From contig CAJJDN010000120.1 of NCBI GenBank assembly GCA_905182985.1, positions 248,001-312,000 on the forward strand: DNA of 64,000 bases, read 5' to 3'. This DNA is from Paramecium sonneborni. Lineage: Eukaryota; Ciliophora; Oligohymenophorea; Peniculida; Parameciidae. Positions 12,411 to 23,105 of the stretch are shown piece after piece; position 1 is the stretch's first letter; each line of letters begins with the position of its first letter. The notes beneath the pieces are model-generated. The model was not told the DNA's origin, did no database searches, and worked only from the letters and a program-made list of their open reading frames with translations. The position numbers were made by a program, and so were the translations under genes.

Positions 12411-13388
12411 TCATTTAATCTCAAAATTTGAATAAAGTAACATTTCTTGAGCAGCTTGCTTAACCTTTTCTACATTTGAATAAGACCATGGCAATCTTTT
12501 TACATCGAATTCAAACTATAAATTGTTTAAACATGATCAATTACATTTTTTTCATCTCGAATATGATTCATAATTTTATTACAAAGAGATGCTATTTTTT
12601 TTTTGGAATCCTTTTGTATCTCCTATTCCAGACAACCTAAAATAAGTAATAATTATACATAAAAATTCCTTATAGTAAATAACAAATGTCTTAGAAGAGA
12701 AAATTTATTTTAAAAAATCTGAATTCATTGTTTTATTTTTGCTATTTTTTCTGAATGGAAGCATAATACTAATTTGAGTTTCTTTCTCTACAATTTACAT
12801 GAATATTTTTTGTGCAGATTTCAAATTTGTCTCTATGTTATATGTATAAAAGTAATACTTGATTTATCATATTTTTCTTATACTCTTTAGAATATAAATT
12901 TCAATGCTTTTCTTAAGCAATATTTAACAAGTTCCTCCCTACTTTTTTATTAACATTTTTATTTCTAGGCTAACATTTCAAGCAGATTACATAAAGCAAT
13001 CTAATTGTTATTTTTTAGCTTCGTTATTATATTATGAAAACTTTCGTCTTCATTTATAATCATCATAATGTATCGTTCGAGAGTTTCATTAGTGACTTAT
13101 TATATCACATCTTAATGTTCTATGATTGATCTTCTAGTGCATTAAGTAGAGATTGGGTCTTCATAATAAAATGCTAGTATTTATTTAGAAAGAAGCAATA
13201 CCTTGTTCTAAATTTTATGAAAATTTCTAATGATAATAAGGGTAAGGTTAAGGTTAAGCACACGCCATCTATTAGTAAGCATAATAATTATTATTATAGT
13301 AAGAGTTTTGTAGATTCTGATATGTATTCCAGTAATTCATTGATGAGTAGGAGTCAAAGATGAGTTAATTGGGTAAAAAATGATGCAT
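12411..13388 (-). CDS. Unrecognised helical protein with Tyr/Gln-rich N terminus
   Basis: 290 residues; four introns (28, 26, 22, 29 nt) give an exact multiple of three. It starts MHHFLPNQ, runs through a Tyr/Asn/Gln/Pro-rich segment, then the rest is helical and charged (NETLERYIMMIINEDESFHN; REELVKYCLRKALKFIFQRV; PWSYSNVEKVKQAAQEMLLY). There is no membrane segment. I recognise no family. The G-rich AAGGTTAAGGTTAAG on the plus strand at 13242-13258 is simply the antisense of its QPQP codons, not a telomere. Confidence 0.65.
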
Positions 13389-13703
13389 GTTTTGCAAATA
13401 ATACCTAAATTTATAAATCGAGATAAAAAAAGATTTGCAAATTTAAAGCCGCTCATATGTATTAATACGTATAATTAAATTTATCCAACTTTAATTGGTT
13501 TCCATAAATCCAATTACATGGCTAGGATATACTAATATAGTTATCTAAATAAAGAAACTTGCACAAATCAAATGAAATTAAAGAATATTCTTAAATATAT
13601 TTAATTTAAATTACTGATATTAAAAGAGTTGGTTTGAAGTTTATTAATTTTAGTTTCATATAATTTTTAGTTTCAAAAAATTGAGATCAACTTTATATCT
13701 CTA

Positions 13704-14288
13704 ATGAAATTTAAGATTGAATTACTTATTTCCAAAAAGTTAGAATACAAATATTTCAAATTATAATCAAGTTTAATGGATAATTCTCAAGATTTTAACT
13801 TAAATAGATAACACTACTAAATGCTAATAATAAAATATTAATTTAGAAAAATTCATGAATTAAATACATTTGTAATTACATGCACAGAATTAAAAAAGTT
13901 ATTTATGAGCTAATCCTTATATTTAAATATTTATGAAAATGGTTTAAGTTTTAAAAAGGCATTTGTAGATATCAAATCAAAAAATAGGTTATTAAAGCTT
14001 AATTGGAACATGCATAAGAATTTATCTCTGTTCTAATTTATAATATCTGAAAAATAAAAAGGTATTTGTAATAATTTATTTAGAGAGATAGATTATGAGT
14101 TATTAGCACTCGCAATATTAAGAAAATATTGTATTTTTTTATATTATGTACCATTTTTCAAACAAATTTATCACTAGGATAACAAATTAATAACAAATAA
14201 ATTAAAAATTTAGTACTATTTTTATTCGAAGAAGAAAAAGAAAGTCTTGCCATTCATTGACTTTAAAACTTTTGTCAATATAGATTGA
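13704..14288 (+). pseudogene. Long open frame, possible decayed gene
   Basis: 194 residues from ATG 13704 without an intron, Lys/Leu/Ile/Tyr-rich, no known motif. The same frame is open for a further ~200 bp upstream apart from one TGA at 13635. Codon use (many ATA and TTA codons, few GAA or GAT) is unlike the neighbouring genes. I therefore think it is either a chance opening or an eroding gene. The 13389-13703 stretch holds nothing else. Confidence 0.25.
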
Positions 14289-14555
14289 AATTTTTTTAGA
14301 TGGAATGTTCATTTTATACATAATTTCTATAAAGTTATTTTAAGAGAAATAAAGATAGAGATGAAAAATTAAGAATTATTAGAGATAAAATTTAGATTTT
14401 GACATTTAGATTAGAGATTTTTTACAAAAATAAAAATTTGTTTCATTTTTAAATATAATAGTCATCTCTCTTTAACTTTCATTTATTATATATTATTAAT
14501 TCATTCTAATTGATTCACATAATTGTTTTGACAATATTCATTATTTTTTTCATAT

Positions 14556-15263
14556 TCATTCCATCCACGCATAATAATTTTTTATTTCTCTTTATTTAAT
14601 AATGTTCTGATTTTGCATTTAACTATATTGCCATTTTATAAAATCCTTAAAAAGAAGCTCTATATTTAAATAATAATTATTCTCTCTATTATCTATTTGT
14701 TGCAACAATAAAAATTTAATCCCAATAACAAATAAATGAATTTTTGATCTCCTTTTTTATTAATCATATCAATCCATTAATTATAATTTTTAAGTCATAA
14801 ATATTCTTATTTTTTAATTAATGGTATATGTTGAATGTATATTTAGGTTTTTAAAGTTATAATTCACTACCTCTTAATTCATATGAGTAATATTATATTT
14901 ATTAGATAAAAAAAATAATAATAATCAAGTCATTAATTCCAATAGTATTATAATTATAATTTGTATTACAAACAAGATGTTGCCTATCTATTTGAATTTT
15001 TTATGTTCTAAATCTACTTAATTAGATGGTTTTCTTTTAATCTCTGGTGTATAATAAATCACATTTTCTTAATTTCTTCCTTTTTTTGGTGTAAAATATA
15101 AAAGTTGCTAGGTTTCCTTCTCTTGAATCTCTTATGATTTGTTAGAAATTATTTCTTTTTAAGTTTGTCTGTAATCTGTTTCTGGTGAAGAAAATTGTGA
15201 ATTGAACTATTAATCTTAGGTATCCTACCTTTTGAGTATATAGCAATTTTATAAAATTTGCAT
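14556..15263 (-). CDS. Unrecognised Gln/Lys-rich protein; exon structure uncertain
   Basis: The start (MQILQNCYILKRQDTQDQQ) and the following ~80 residues are clearly coding, with Ser/Thr-Pro patches (YFTPKKG). A 29-nt intron (GTGATT...AAAAG) keeps a good frame through RFRTQKIQIDRQHLV and further to KPKYTFNIYHQLKNKN. The last part changes frame near an in-frame TGA, and two alternative endings exist, so I give the stop at 14556 only provisionally. No domain recognised. It lies inside the artificial duplication: a second copy lacking the 3' end is at 15728-16324. Confidence 0.5.
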
Positions 15264-15544
15264 TTGTCTTTAAAATTTAATTATCAAGCGGCAATCCTCT
15301 AGAATTTTGGTTAAATAATTATAAACTAATATTAAAATAATTTATTATAAATTTTAACTAGTACTTGATTTCATTAAAGTTAAAAATATAATTAATATTA
15401 TTATATTCAATTTTTTCTTGAATTATTATTATTATCATTTCAAAAGATGAAGTTTTTCTGATTATAACCCTTGCAATTTTATCATAATATAAAATTCTTA
15501 ATTTAATATAAATTAAATAAAAATATATAATTTTTTTTAAAGAA

Positions 15545-15726
15545 ATGTAAAGTAGAATGGCGAAGAGACTACAAAAGGATTTAGAGTAGATGCAAAAATC
15601 TTATGTGGATTAATTTAATGTTAGAATGCCAAATAATGATATAAAACATTGGATTGTGTCTTTTGAAGGTGCAAAAGGAACATTATATTAAGGAGAGAAA
15701 TTCGAGTAATATAATTTAAATAATTT
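15545..15726 (+). pseudogene. Duplicate 5' fragment of the E2 gene (artefact)
   Basis: Identical to the first part of the complete gene that starts at 16606 and is cut by the N at 15727. It is not a separate locus if the duplication is an assembly error. Confidence 0.8.
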
Positions 15727-15727
15727 N

Positions 15728-16324
15728 TAAATAATAATTATTCTCTCTATTATCTATTTGTTGCAACAATAAAAATTTAATCCCAATAACAAATAAATGA
15801 ATTTTTGATCTCCTTTTTTATTAATCATATCAATCCATTAATTATAATTTTTAAGTCATAAATATTCTTATTTTTTAATTAATGGTATATGTTGAATGTA
15901 TATTTAGGTTTTTAAAGTTATAATTCACTACCTCTTAATTCATATGAGTAATATTATATTTATTAGATAAAAAAAATAATAATAATCAAGTCATTAATTC
16001 CAATAGTATTATAATTATAATTTGTATTACAAACAAGATGTTGCCTATCTATTTGAATTTTTTATGTTCTAAATCTACTTAATTAGATGGTTTTCTTTTA
16101 ATCTCTGGTGTATAATAAATCACATTTTCTTAATTTCTTCCTTTTTTTGGTGTAAAATATAAAAGTTGCTAGGTTTCCTTCTCTTGAATCTCTTATGATT
16201 TGTTAGAAATTATTTCTTTTTAAGTTTGTCTGTAATCTGTTTCTGGTGAAGAAAATTGTGAATTGAACTATTAATCTTAGGTATCCTACCTTTTGAGTAT
16301 ATAGCAATTTTATAAAATTTGCAT
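15728..16324 (-). pseudogene. Duplicate of the 14556-15263 gene lacking its 3' end (artefact)
   Basis: The same start codon and frame as the gene at 15263, offset by 1061 bp. It is truncated by the N at 15727. Confidence 0.8.
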
Positions 16325-16605
16325 TTGTCTTTAAAATTTAATTATCAAGCGGCAATCCTCTAGAATTTTGGTTAAATAATTATAAACTAATATTAAAATA
16401 ATTTATTATAAATTTTAACTAGTACTTGATTTCATTAAAGTTAAAAATATAATTAATATTATTATATTCAATTTTTTCTTGAATTATTATTATTATCATT
16501 TCAAAAGATGAAGTTTTTCTGATTATAACCCTTGCAATTTTATCATAATATAAAATTCTTAATTTAATATAAATTAAATAAAAATATATAATTTTTTTTA
16601 AAGAA

Positions 16606-17205
16606 ATGTAAAGTAGAATGGCGAAGAGACTACAAAAGGATTTAGAGTAGATGCAAAAATCTTATGTGGATTAATTTAATGTTAGAATGCCAAATAATGA
16701 TATAAAACATTGGATTGTGTCTTTTGAAGGTGCAAAAGGAACATTATATTAAGGAGAGAAATTCGAGTAATATAATTTAAATAATTTTAGATTACAATTC
16801 AAGTTTTCAAATGAATATGTAGAAATACTTATACTTATTTAGCTCTTTTTTTTCTTTGAAATTAGCCAATCGAATCTCCTGAAGTAATATAATTATGAAT
16901 AATTAGGTAATCTTTATTGGCAAACCTCCTGAACATGAACATATATATTCAAATGGATTTATTTGTTTATCAATCTTATTTGATGGTATTTTAGATAAAT
17001 AATTATTTATAGAATGGTCTGCTGCTCTCACTGTGAGTTCTGTTTGTTTATCAATATAATCGATGTTATCAAGTGCAACTAAAAAGGTTTATTATTCAAT
17101 CATATTTATCAGATGAAACCTCCTAATGATGCAGAATTTGTTAAAAGAGCAGCTGGAAGAGGTCCCAAGAGTTTTCTTTGGAGTTATCATGATGAAAAAT
17201 GTTGA
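16606..17205 (+). CDS. Ubiquitin-conjugating enzyme E2, UBE2W-like
   Basis: 158 residues after removal of four introns (47, 23, 27, 26 nt). UBC fold motifs are in order: RLQKDLEQM helix, WIVSFEGAKGTLYQGEKF, then P-I-E-S-P-E-V-I-F, then HEHIYSNGFICLSIL with the catalytic Cys at about residue 97, DEWSAALTVSSVCLSI, and the C-terminal WSYHDEKC. The unusual S-N-G before the Cys and the tail with Trp, Tyr-His-Asp and a final Cys are hallmarks of UBE2W, the E2 that ubiquitinates protein N termini. Odd points: HPH is HEH here; an 8-residue insert follows GEKF; the first intron is unusually long (47 nt) for Paramecium. Confidence 0.88.
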
Positions 17206-17712
17206 ACCCTTTTTAAAAATTTATAAAATTAAATACATCACAATTTTTTAATATACCTATCACTCTTATTGCTATAGAAACATTTATAAGTTATTTACTA
17301 CTATAATTTAGTTAGGAATACATATATAATGTTTTATTTAATTTACAAAATTTATAATCATTTTTATCATCATATTGTTAACTTTTTAATTTTATAATTA
17401 CAATTTATGTAATTATTTAAAATATCATTTACAAATTAATGATACTTTTAAATTATTAAATTATTATTTTTTAAAGTTCAGATAGACTTCGATATTTAAT
17501 ATATATGTAAATAGAATATTTCTAAATCAAGTTGTTATCAAATTTAAATGACTCTTATTAACATATATTTTATTATGAAAAACCTTACCTATTTAAAAAC
17601 TTAAATGGTTTAAAAAAAATTATTTTTTTTACTTGAACATGATTATAAATGTTTGAAATAAAAAAAGAAAATATTTTATTATCTTATCAGAACTTTCATA
17701 AATGAAAAAATA
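17206..17712. other. Spacer between convergent genes
   Basis: 507 bp, strongly AT-rich, with no reading frame that I would support. It probably holds the two 3' UTRs. Confidence 0.5.
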
Positions 17713-18524
17713 TCATTTTTACATTTTTGTTTCCTTCCCTTAAGTTTTTTATTTCTCTCGACGATAATTCTGAAGGGCTTATTCTATTTCGTATTTAAAA
17801 AAGTCTAAGCTTTTTTCCTGAGTAATAAAAGAATTAGAGATCGAATTATTGAAACTATAGTTTTACTCTAGATTCTGATTTTGAGGATTAGATATTTCTG
17901 TGTTTTATCGATTATGCACTTTATTCAATAAAATTTACTTCAACGCTTATATTTATGTGTTTTATTTTATTATTTCTTTTTTTAAATCATCATTTATTAT
18001 CTTCTAATCTTATAATTAATGATTGAGAGCTGAAATAAATAATTAATATAAATACTTTCAAGTCTAATATCATACTGCTTTTTTTAGTTTTCTATTTATT
18101 GATTTGCTTTATTTAGTTCTAAATAAAATTTATAGAATATAATACATTGCTTCAAATCTTTAATTTCATCTATATAAAGTATGAATATTTAAGTATGTAC
18201 ACCTTCTAAAATAAGAGAATCTAATTTTTATTTATTTTTATTAACTAAATCTGATACTACTGCTTAATTTGTATGTATAGATTAAGTACTCTCAGTAAGA
18301 CGAGGAGTAATAATTGGAGAGGTTTATTTAGAAATATTTTATTTTTCTTCTTTAATCTATTATCTTAAGGAATTGATTTCATTCAAAAATTCAGGAGTCA
18401 TGTCAGCCTTATGCATTTTATAAAATTGACTGGAAATCTTGAGAAAGTTTTTCTCAGCTTTTTTATTGACTTATTTAGAGACAGTATAAATTTTCATTAT
18501 TTCTCGCAATTTCTATTCATTCAT
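17713..18524 (-). CDS. Coiled-coil protein
   Basis: About 240-250 residues (MNEQKLREIMKIYTVSKQ...). Introns of 27 nt (GTATTATATT...TTTAG) and 26 nt are clear; a third near LILEG is possible. The first two thirds are helical with Gln/Lys heptads (NKANQQIENQKKQYDIRLE); the rest is Asn/Gln/Ser-rich. There is a TPRL Ser/Thr-Pro site. No domain recognised; structural role likely. Confidence 0.65.
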
Positions 18525-18961
18525 TTATTGTAAAAATTCAATTAGAAATTAAAACTATTAAAAATATTCGAATAATTCCCGCAACAATAATTTTCACCTT
18601 TTATATATTAAAATATATTATATATATTTTTAAGGGCTTTAAAACTTAAATCAATCATTGATTAAGGATTAAAAAATTTAATAATAAATTAATTCAAATT
18701 AAATAATAAAAAGATTAGCGTCATCATTAACTCAATGTATAATTAAAAATAAATTTAATATTTTTATTTCTATGTTTTATCTTTCCATTTATATTTGTAT
18801 TTTTAATAAAAAATAATATAAATTAAATGTTATTACATGTTTAAATTTTTACTTGATATTTTTTATATATGTATTACAGATTGCTATGAGTATTTTTAAT
18901 ATAAGTTTAGAAGCCTCTAATATAATAAATTTTAATATTTGATTATTTATCTATATAAGAT
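18525..18961. other. AT-rich spacer
   Basis: 437 bp between two minus-strand genes; I see only AT-rich runs. Confidence 0.5.
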
Positions 18962-19477
18962 TCAATTTTTAAATTCATGGACCATTGTATAAAAAAGAGC
19001 AAAGAAGAAAGTTATAAATATAACAGCCAGGCAAGCTTCATAAATTTTTTCTTCATTAGATTTTGGGACTATCTAATTATCTTTTAAATTTAGTTTTACA
19101 CATTTTCTTCTTCTATCTAATTCAATAATTTTTCTTAATTCCTCTTTTGTATTTGATGTTGTATATTATGATTCATTGATTTATTGAGTGATATTTTTGA
19201 TTTTCAATTCTTATATTGCCCTAACTAAACTCCCTTTCTAATTATCTCCATTAATTGATTAGATGGAATGTAATTCATAAGATCTTTAGTTCAATTATAG
19301 TATTTCTTTAGCAACTACATTACTGATTCTCTTTTTAATTATTGAATATGTTTTAATGTAATCAAAATTTATCATTACTGCTCTTTTTTCCAAAATTTAG
19401 ATGAGCCTTTAAAAAAGAGCTATTTAATTTTTTGACAATTTCTCATGTTTAAAACTAAATTTCATTTTAAATATCAT
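18962..19477 (-). CDS. Tail-anchored membrane protein, 171 residues
   Basis: Intronless frame beginning MIFKMKFSFKHEKLSKNQ. The body is charged and helical (EELRKIIELDRRRK near residue 115). The C terminus is one hydrophobic segment (ACLAVIFITFFFALFY) followed by eight residues, typical of a tail-anchored protein with its bulk in the cytosol. Length and architecture fit a SNARE-like protein, but I cannot find a convincing SNARE heptad register with a central Gln or Arg, so the role is left open. Confidence 0.65.
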
Positions 19478-19619
19478 CTCATCACTGTAAAAACTATTTA
19501 GTTATAAACTATGTATAAAATGTAGAAAATCTTATTTAAATCAAAATTCTAATTTTTAGGATGTGTAAAATATAAACTCATATAATTTAGAATAATATAT
19601 ATTATAATTCAAGATTATT

Positions 19620-20499
19620 ATGTTAGTCAAGAGATATCGAGTGTAACTTGATTATCAAATATAAAATGAAAATGTCTACTATTAAATCACAGTTACAAAT
19701 GTAAATTATGAAAATGAAACAAAAACAACAATGAATCGATATTCTTAGATAAAAGATTTTCATGATCGATTATAGAAGAATGTGATACTATTAAAATTAT
19801 TACTTTAATTACCATAGTTTCCTGGAATATCTCTCTTTAGTAAAACTAATAAAAATATTGAAAGAATTAAATAGAGGCAAATTGAATTAGAAACTTATTT
19901 TAATGAATTATTTAGTATTGATAAAATATTAAGTTTAACACCTGTTTAAGAATATTTACCTATTGACAGTACTTAAAATTAAGAGTAAAGTTTTTGTCAA
20001 TATAATATTAGAATGAATATTAGTATTAAAATTGATAATTATGCTATATATGATGACGTAGTTGTTTATTCTCTACTTTTCAAGAATAATTTAGTAGGTG
20101 ATGAATGGATATATAAATAAAGATATTCTGAAATTAAAAATATTCATGATGCTCTTCTTGATCAAGGATTTAAAAATAAATTACCATCTTTCCCAACAAG
20201 GAAATTATTTGGATAAACTAATGAAAATCCAGGTAATATTTATATATGATATTCAAGAGAATATAGAAAAACGTAAACAAAATCTCTAAACATATCTTAA
20301 TGCTTTATTTTGTATATAAGAAATAAAAGAAAGTTAAATCATAAAATTTTTTATTTCTGATTCTAAAAAATATCATGAAAAGAATCTAAAACTTGAAGAA
20401 TTAAAAAAATCTTCTATTCATTAAGCAAAAGGAGACTTAAACCAAAGAGTTAAAGAAATTGCATTAAAAAATAACTTATAAATTTACTAAAATAAATGA
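19620..20499 (+). CDS. Protein with two tandem PX-like domains
   Basis: 284 residues, one 25-nt intron. The first unit has NRYSQIKDFHDRL, LPQFPG and ERIKQRQIELETYFNELF. The second has YKQRYSEIKNIHDALL, LPSFPTRKLF and EKRKQNLQTYLNALF. This order (R-Y-S/x-F-x-x-L-H, a Pro-rich turn, then R-x(3-5)-L-x-x-Y-L) is the PX phosphoinositide-binding fold. Basic Arg residues of the lipid site are present in both units. The C terminus is a short Lys-rich helix. Membrane targeting in endosomal traffic is inferred from the family. Confidence 0.75.
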
Positions 20500-20620
20500 T
20501 TAATATTTTTATTTAAATATTCTCAAATAATATTTCCATTTTCTTATTTATATTAAATTTAACTCATTTTATTTTAGATTGTTTATATTAATTAATTTAA
20601 AAATTTTTAATATCTCTAAA

Positions 20621-21117
20621 ATGCAATAAAGATCTTTTGGATACATTGATATCGATAATTCTGATAAAAACGAGGCTTGGATTGGTTCAAATAAAGAAAA
20701 TACCAGAAATAATAAGAAAATAAAGCGATTAATGACTACGGATTTCTCTAATTTTGAAAAGATGAATTTCAAATAAATTAAAGAAGAAAATCCAGAAGAA
20801 TTTCGACCTCAAACATTAAAAGAAATGGTCATTTAAGCTAAACTTAGATTTATTGAAACCACACCTAATTCTATAATCAGAAGACAAGAATAATAAGTAA
20901 CTATTATTTCAAATCGCTTTAGACTATACCATTTTATATAAAACAAAGGGATGATCAAGTTAAAAAAGTTAAGTCTTTTAAATCACCAAATAAAGAATAG
21001 AATGCTAAAGAGGAAGACTATCATTAGAAAGTTTGTATATTCTTAATAGGAGCTTTTTTGGTTATTTTTTTAATCCTAATTGCTACTGAACTGTTCATAA
21101 GAAAGTATTTATAATGA
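20621..21117 (+). CDS. Tail-anchored protein, 156 residues
   Basis: One 26-nt intron. The N terminus is polar (MQQRSFGYIDIDNSDKN). A conserved-looking helix LKEMVIQAKLRFIETTP sits in the middle, followed by a basic stretch and a C-terminal membrane segment (VCIFLIGAFLVIFLILIATEL) with a short basic end (FIRKYLQ). The AK-(L/I)-(K/R)-F helix and the layout are shared with the paralogous pair at 33997 and 34897. Confidence 0.6.
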
Positions 21118-21429
21118 TAATATGTTTCATATATTAATATATTTTATCTAGCTTCACTGCACAAAAATTTTTATTGATTTGATGGGTCAATTATATAACA
21201 TATATTAAAATAATAATTCAGAGTAAAGTTTATAAAAAAATATATGTCGTCTTTCTCACCGAGAAGTTTTTTAAATAATTTATTATTTTTTTTTAAATTT
21301 AGTACATTTTTTGTTTATAGAGTAATCAAATAAATCTTTGACACTTATTTAAATAATGTTCTTTTTAGGATAATAACTTCTTTTTTTGATAATATCAGTT
21401 TAAGTAAATATTTATAATAAAATATATTA
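21118..21429. other. AT-rich spacer
   Basis: 312 bp upstream of the coiled-coil gene; no feature recognised. Confidence 0.5.
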
Positions 21430-23105
21430 ATGTAAGCTGATAGTTTTCATTCTGTGCTTTCAGATAAGCATCCTAGATATAATCAGTTTATAAGTTCTTA
21501 ACTTTTTACTGGGTATAAAGTTCGAGGAAAGGACAATTAAAAAAAATATCACATTGTTTCAAGTCCATCAGAAGATTAAAAAATGACTACATTAGAAGAT
21601 TAAAAAATGACTAACAACTTTTCAGTATCTTAGAGTTATTTAAATGCAATGAAAGCATTGTAAGAAAAGATTAAATAGCTTGAATTAGAGAATTCAAGTT
21701 TATAGATTTTGATGGTACATAAAAAATTCATCATTAGTCATCAAATGATAAAAAGAGTAATTTAAAATCAAATGAAATAAAGCGAAAAGAAACAAGTTTA
21801 CATTTAAAAACAAATGACATTGTATTGGTTAAAGAACTAGAGTAAAAACTCATGTAACAGGAATTTACAAGTAATATCAAAATTGAAGATTATGAATGTA
21901 AAATAGCATAATTATAGCATAATTTACTAAATATTATATAATAAACTGATCAGAAATTTAGGGAATTTATGGAAGAAATCTAAAATTTGTATGTTTTTTA
22001 ATGTTATTTAAGGACTGAGTAATTGAGGATTTAAGAAGAAAACAACAAAAATTATAGGAATAAAGTAAATTAATATACAATAACAATTTAATAAGAAAAA
22101 TAAGTAAATATTATAATTAAATAGAACTATTCCAACTTATAGTTTCTGTTAGAATAAGAATAAAATGAAAAAAGATTTTTGTTAGAAATAACTGAAAAAT
22201 TATAATCAGAATTATCAAAGTTGAAAGAGAAACTATTTGAGACTGATAATTATATTGAGTAATATGCAGAATATTATAATGATAAAAAAATTAGAAGTAA
22301 TATAATAATTAATTAAGAATTGGAAGATGAAAATAATAAATTAAAATATTAAATAGATAATATAACAATAGAAAATGAATAGCTTAAAAAAGAGATTTAA
22401 AATTTAAAATTGAAATAAAATTTAATAAAGAAAAAACTTGAAGAGTCAGAATATAAAAGAGTTTAGAAATTTTCAGAATCCAATATTAGAATAGAGTAAT
22501 TAAGATAATAATTACTTTCTCTATCTTTTAAATCTAATTTATCAACTCTAAGTCCAAGAGTAACAAAAAAATAAAATATTTAATAAATATTATCTAAAGA
22601 AATGTAAATAAAACCATAAAAAGTTAGAGATTTACGTTAAATAAAAAGCAAGAGTTTAAATAAAATAATTGATCATCAATTTTTAACTTAATCATAATCA
22701 ATTTAAAATAATAACTTTGTATAATAAAAATAATAAGGAAATGATTCATAAAGTAGTGGTGTAAGTAGATTGATTGTTAAGACTTTAGAAGAAAATTATC
22801 CATCTTAGTAAAAAAATGAAGATCTCAATCTGAATACAGATGAAATCATTTAGACTGATTAAAAAATTAATAGAAAACAATAAAAATATATTGAAGTTAT
22901 TGAAAGAATCAAATTCTTGGATGAACTTTTGTCAGCATTAAATTTATAATATTAAGATATTGAAGAATAAATTCAATAATAAACAGATTTAAATATCAAA
23001 AAATAAAAAAGATAGAAATTACTTGAGATAATTGATTAAATGTAAGAAGTAAATAAAGAATTAAATGATCTTGTAACTATATAAAAACTTGCTTCACAAT
23101 AATGA
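21430..23105 (+). CDS. Long coiled-coil protein
   Basis: 550 residues with a single 23-nt intron (GTACAT...ATTAG) near 21717. Almost the whole protein is coiled coil with Glu/Lys/Gln/Leu heptads (for example KIEDYECKIAQLQHNL, KLQSELSKLKEKL). A Ser/Thr-Pro cluster (LSTLSPRV) lies around residue 370, and a last helix ends with KLASQQ. No other domain. Likely a structural or scaffold protein of the cytoskeleton. Its 3' end overlaps that of the convergent gene at 23094 by about 12 bp. Confidence 0.75.

Larger units (their letters stand above)
14667..16787. repeat. Direct repeat of 1060 bp around a single N (assembly artefact)
   Basis: Bases 14667-15726 recur as 15728-16787, with N at 15727 between them. 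The unit carries most of the minus-strand gene at 14556-15263 and the first exon of the E2 gene. Only one copy should be real; the intact versions join left flank 14666 and right flank 16788. Confidence 0.9.

Noticed and set aside
13240..13260. Telomere-like GGTTAAGGTTAAG repeat
   Set aside because: Paramecium telomeres are G4T2/G3T3; this stretch is the antisense of Gln-Pro codons inside the gene at 12411-13388.
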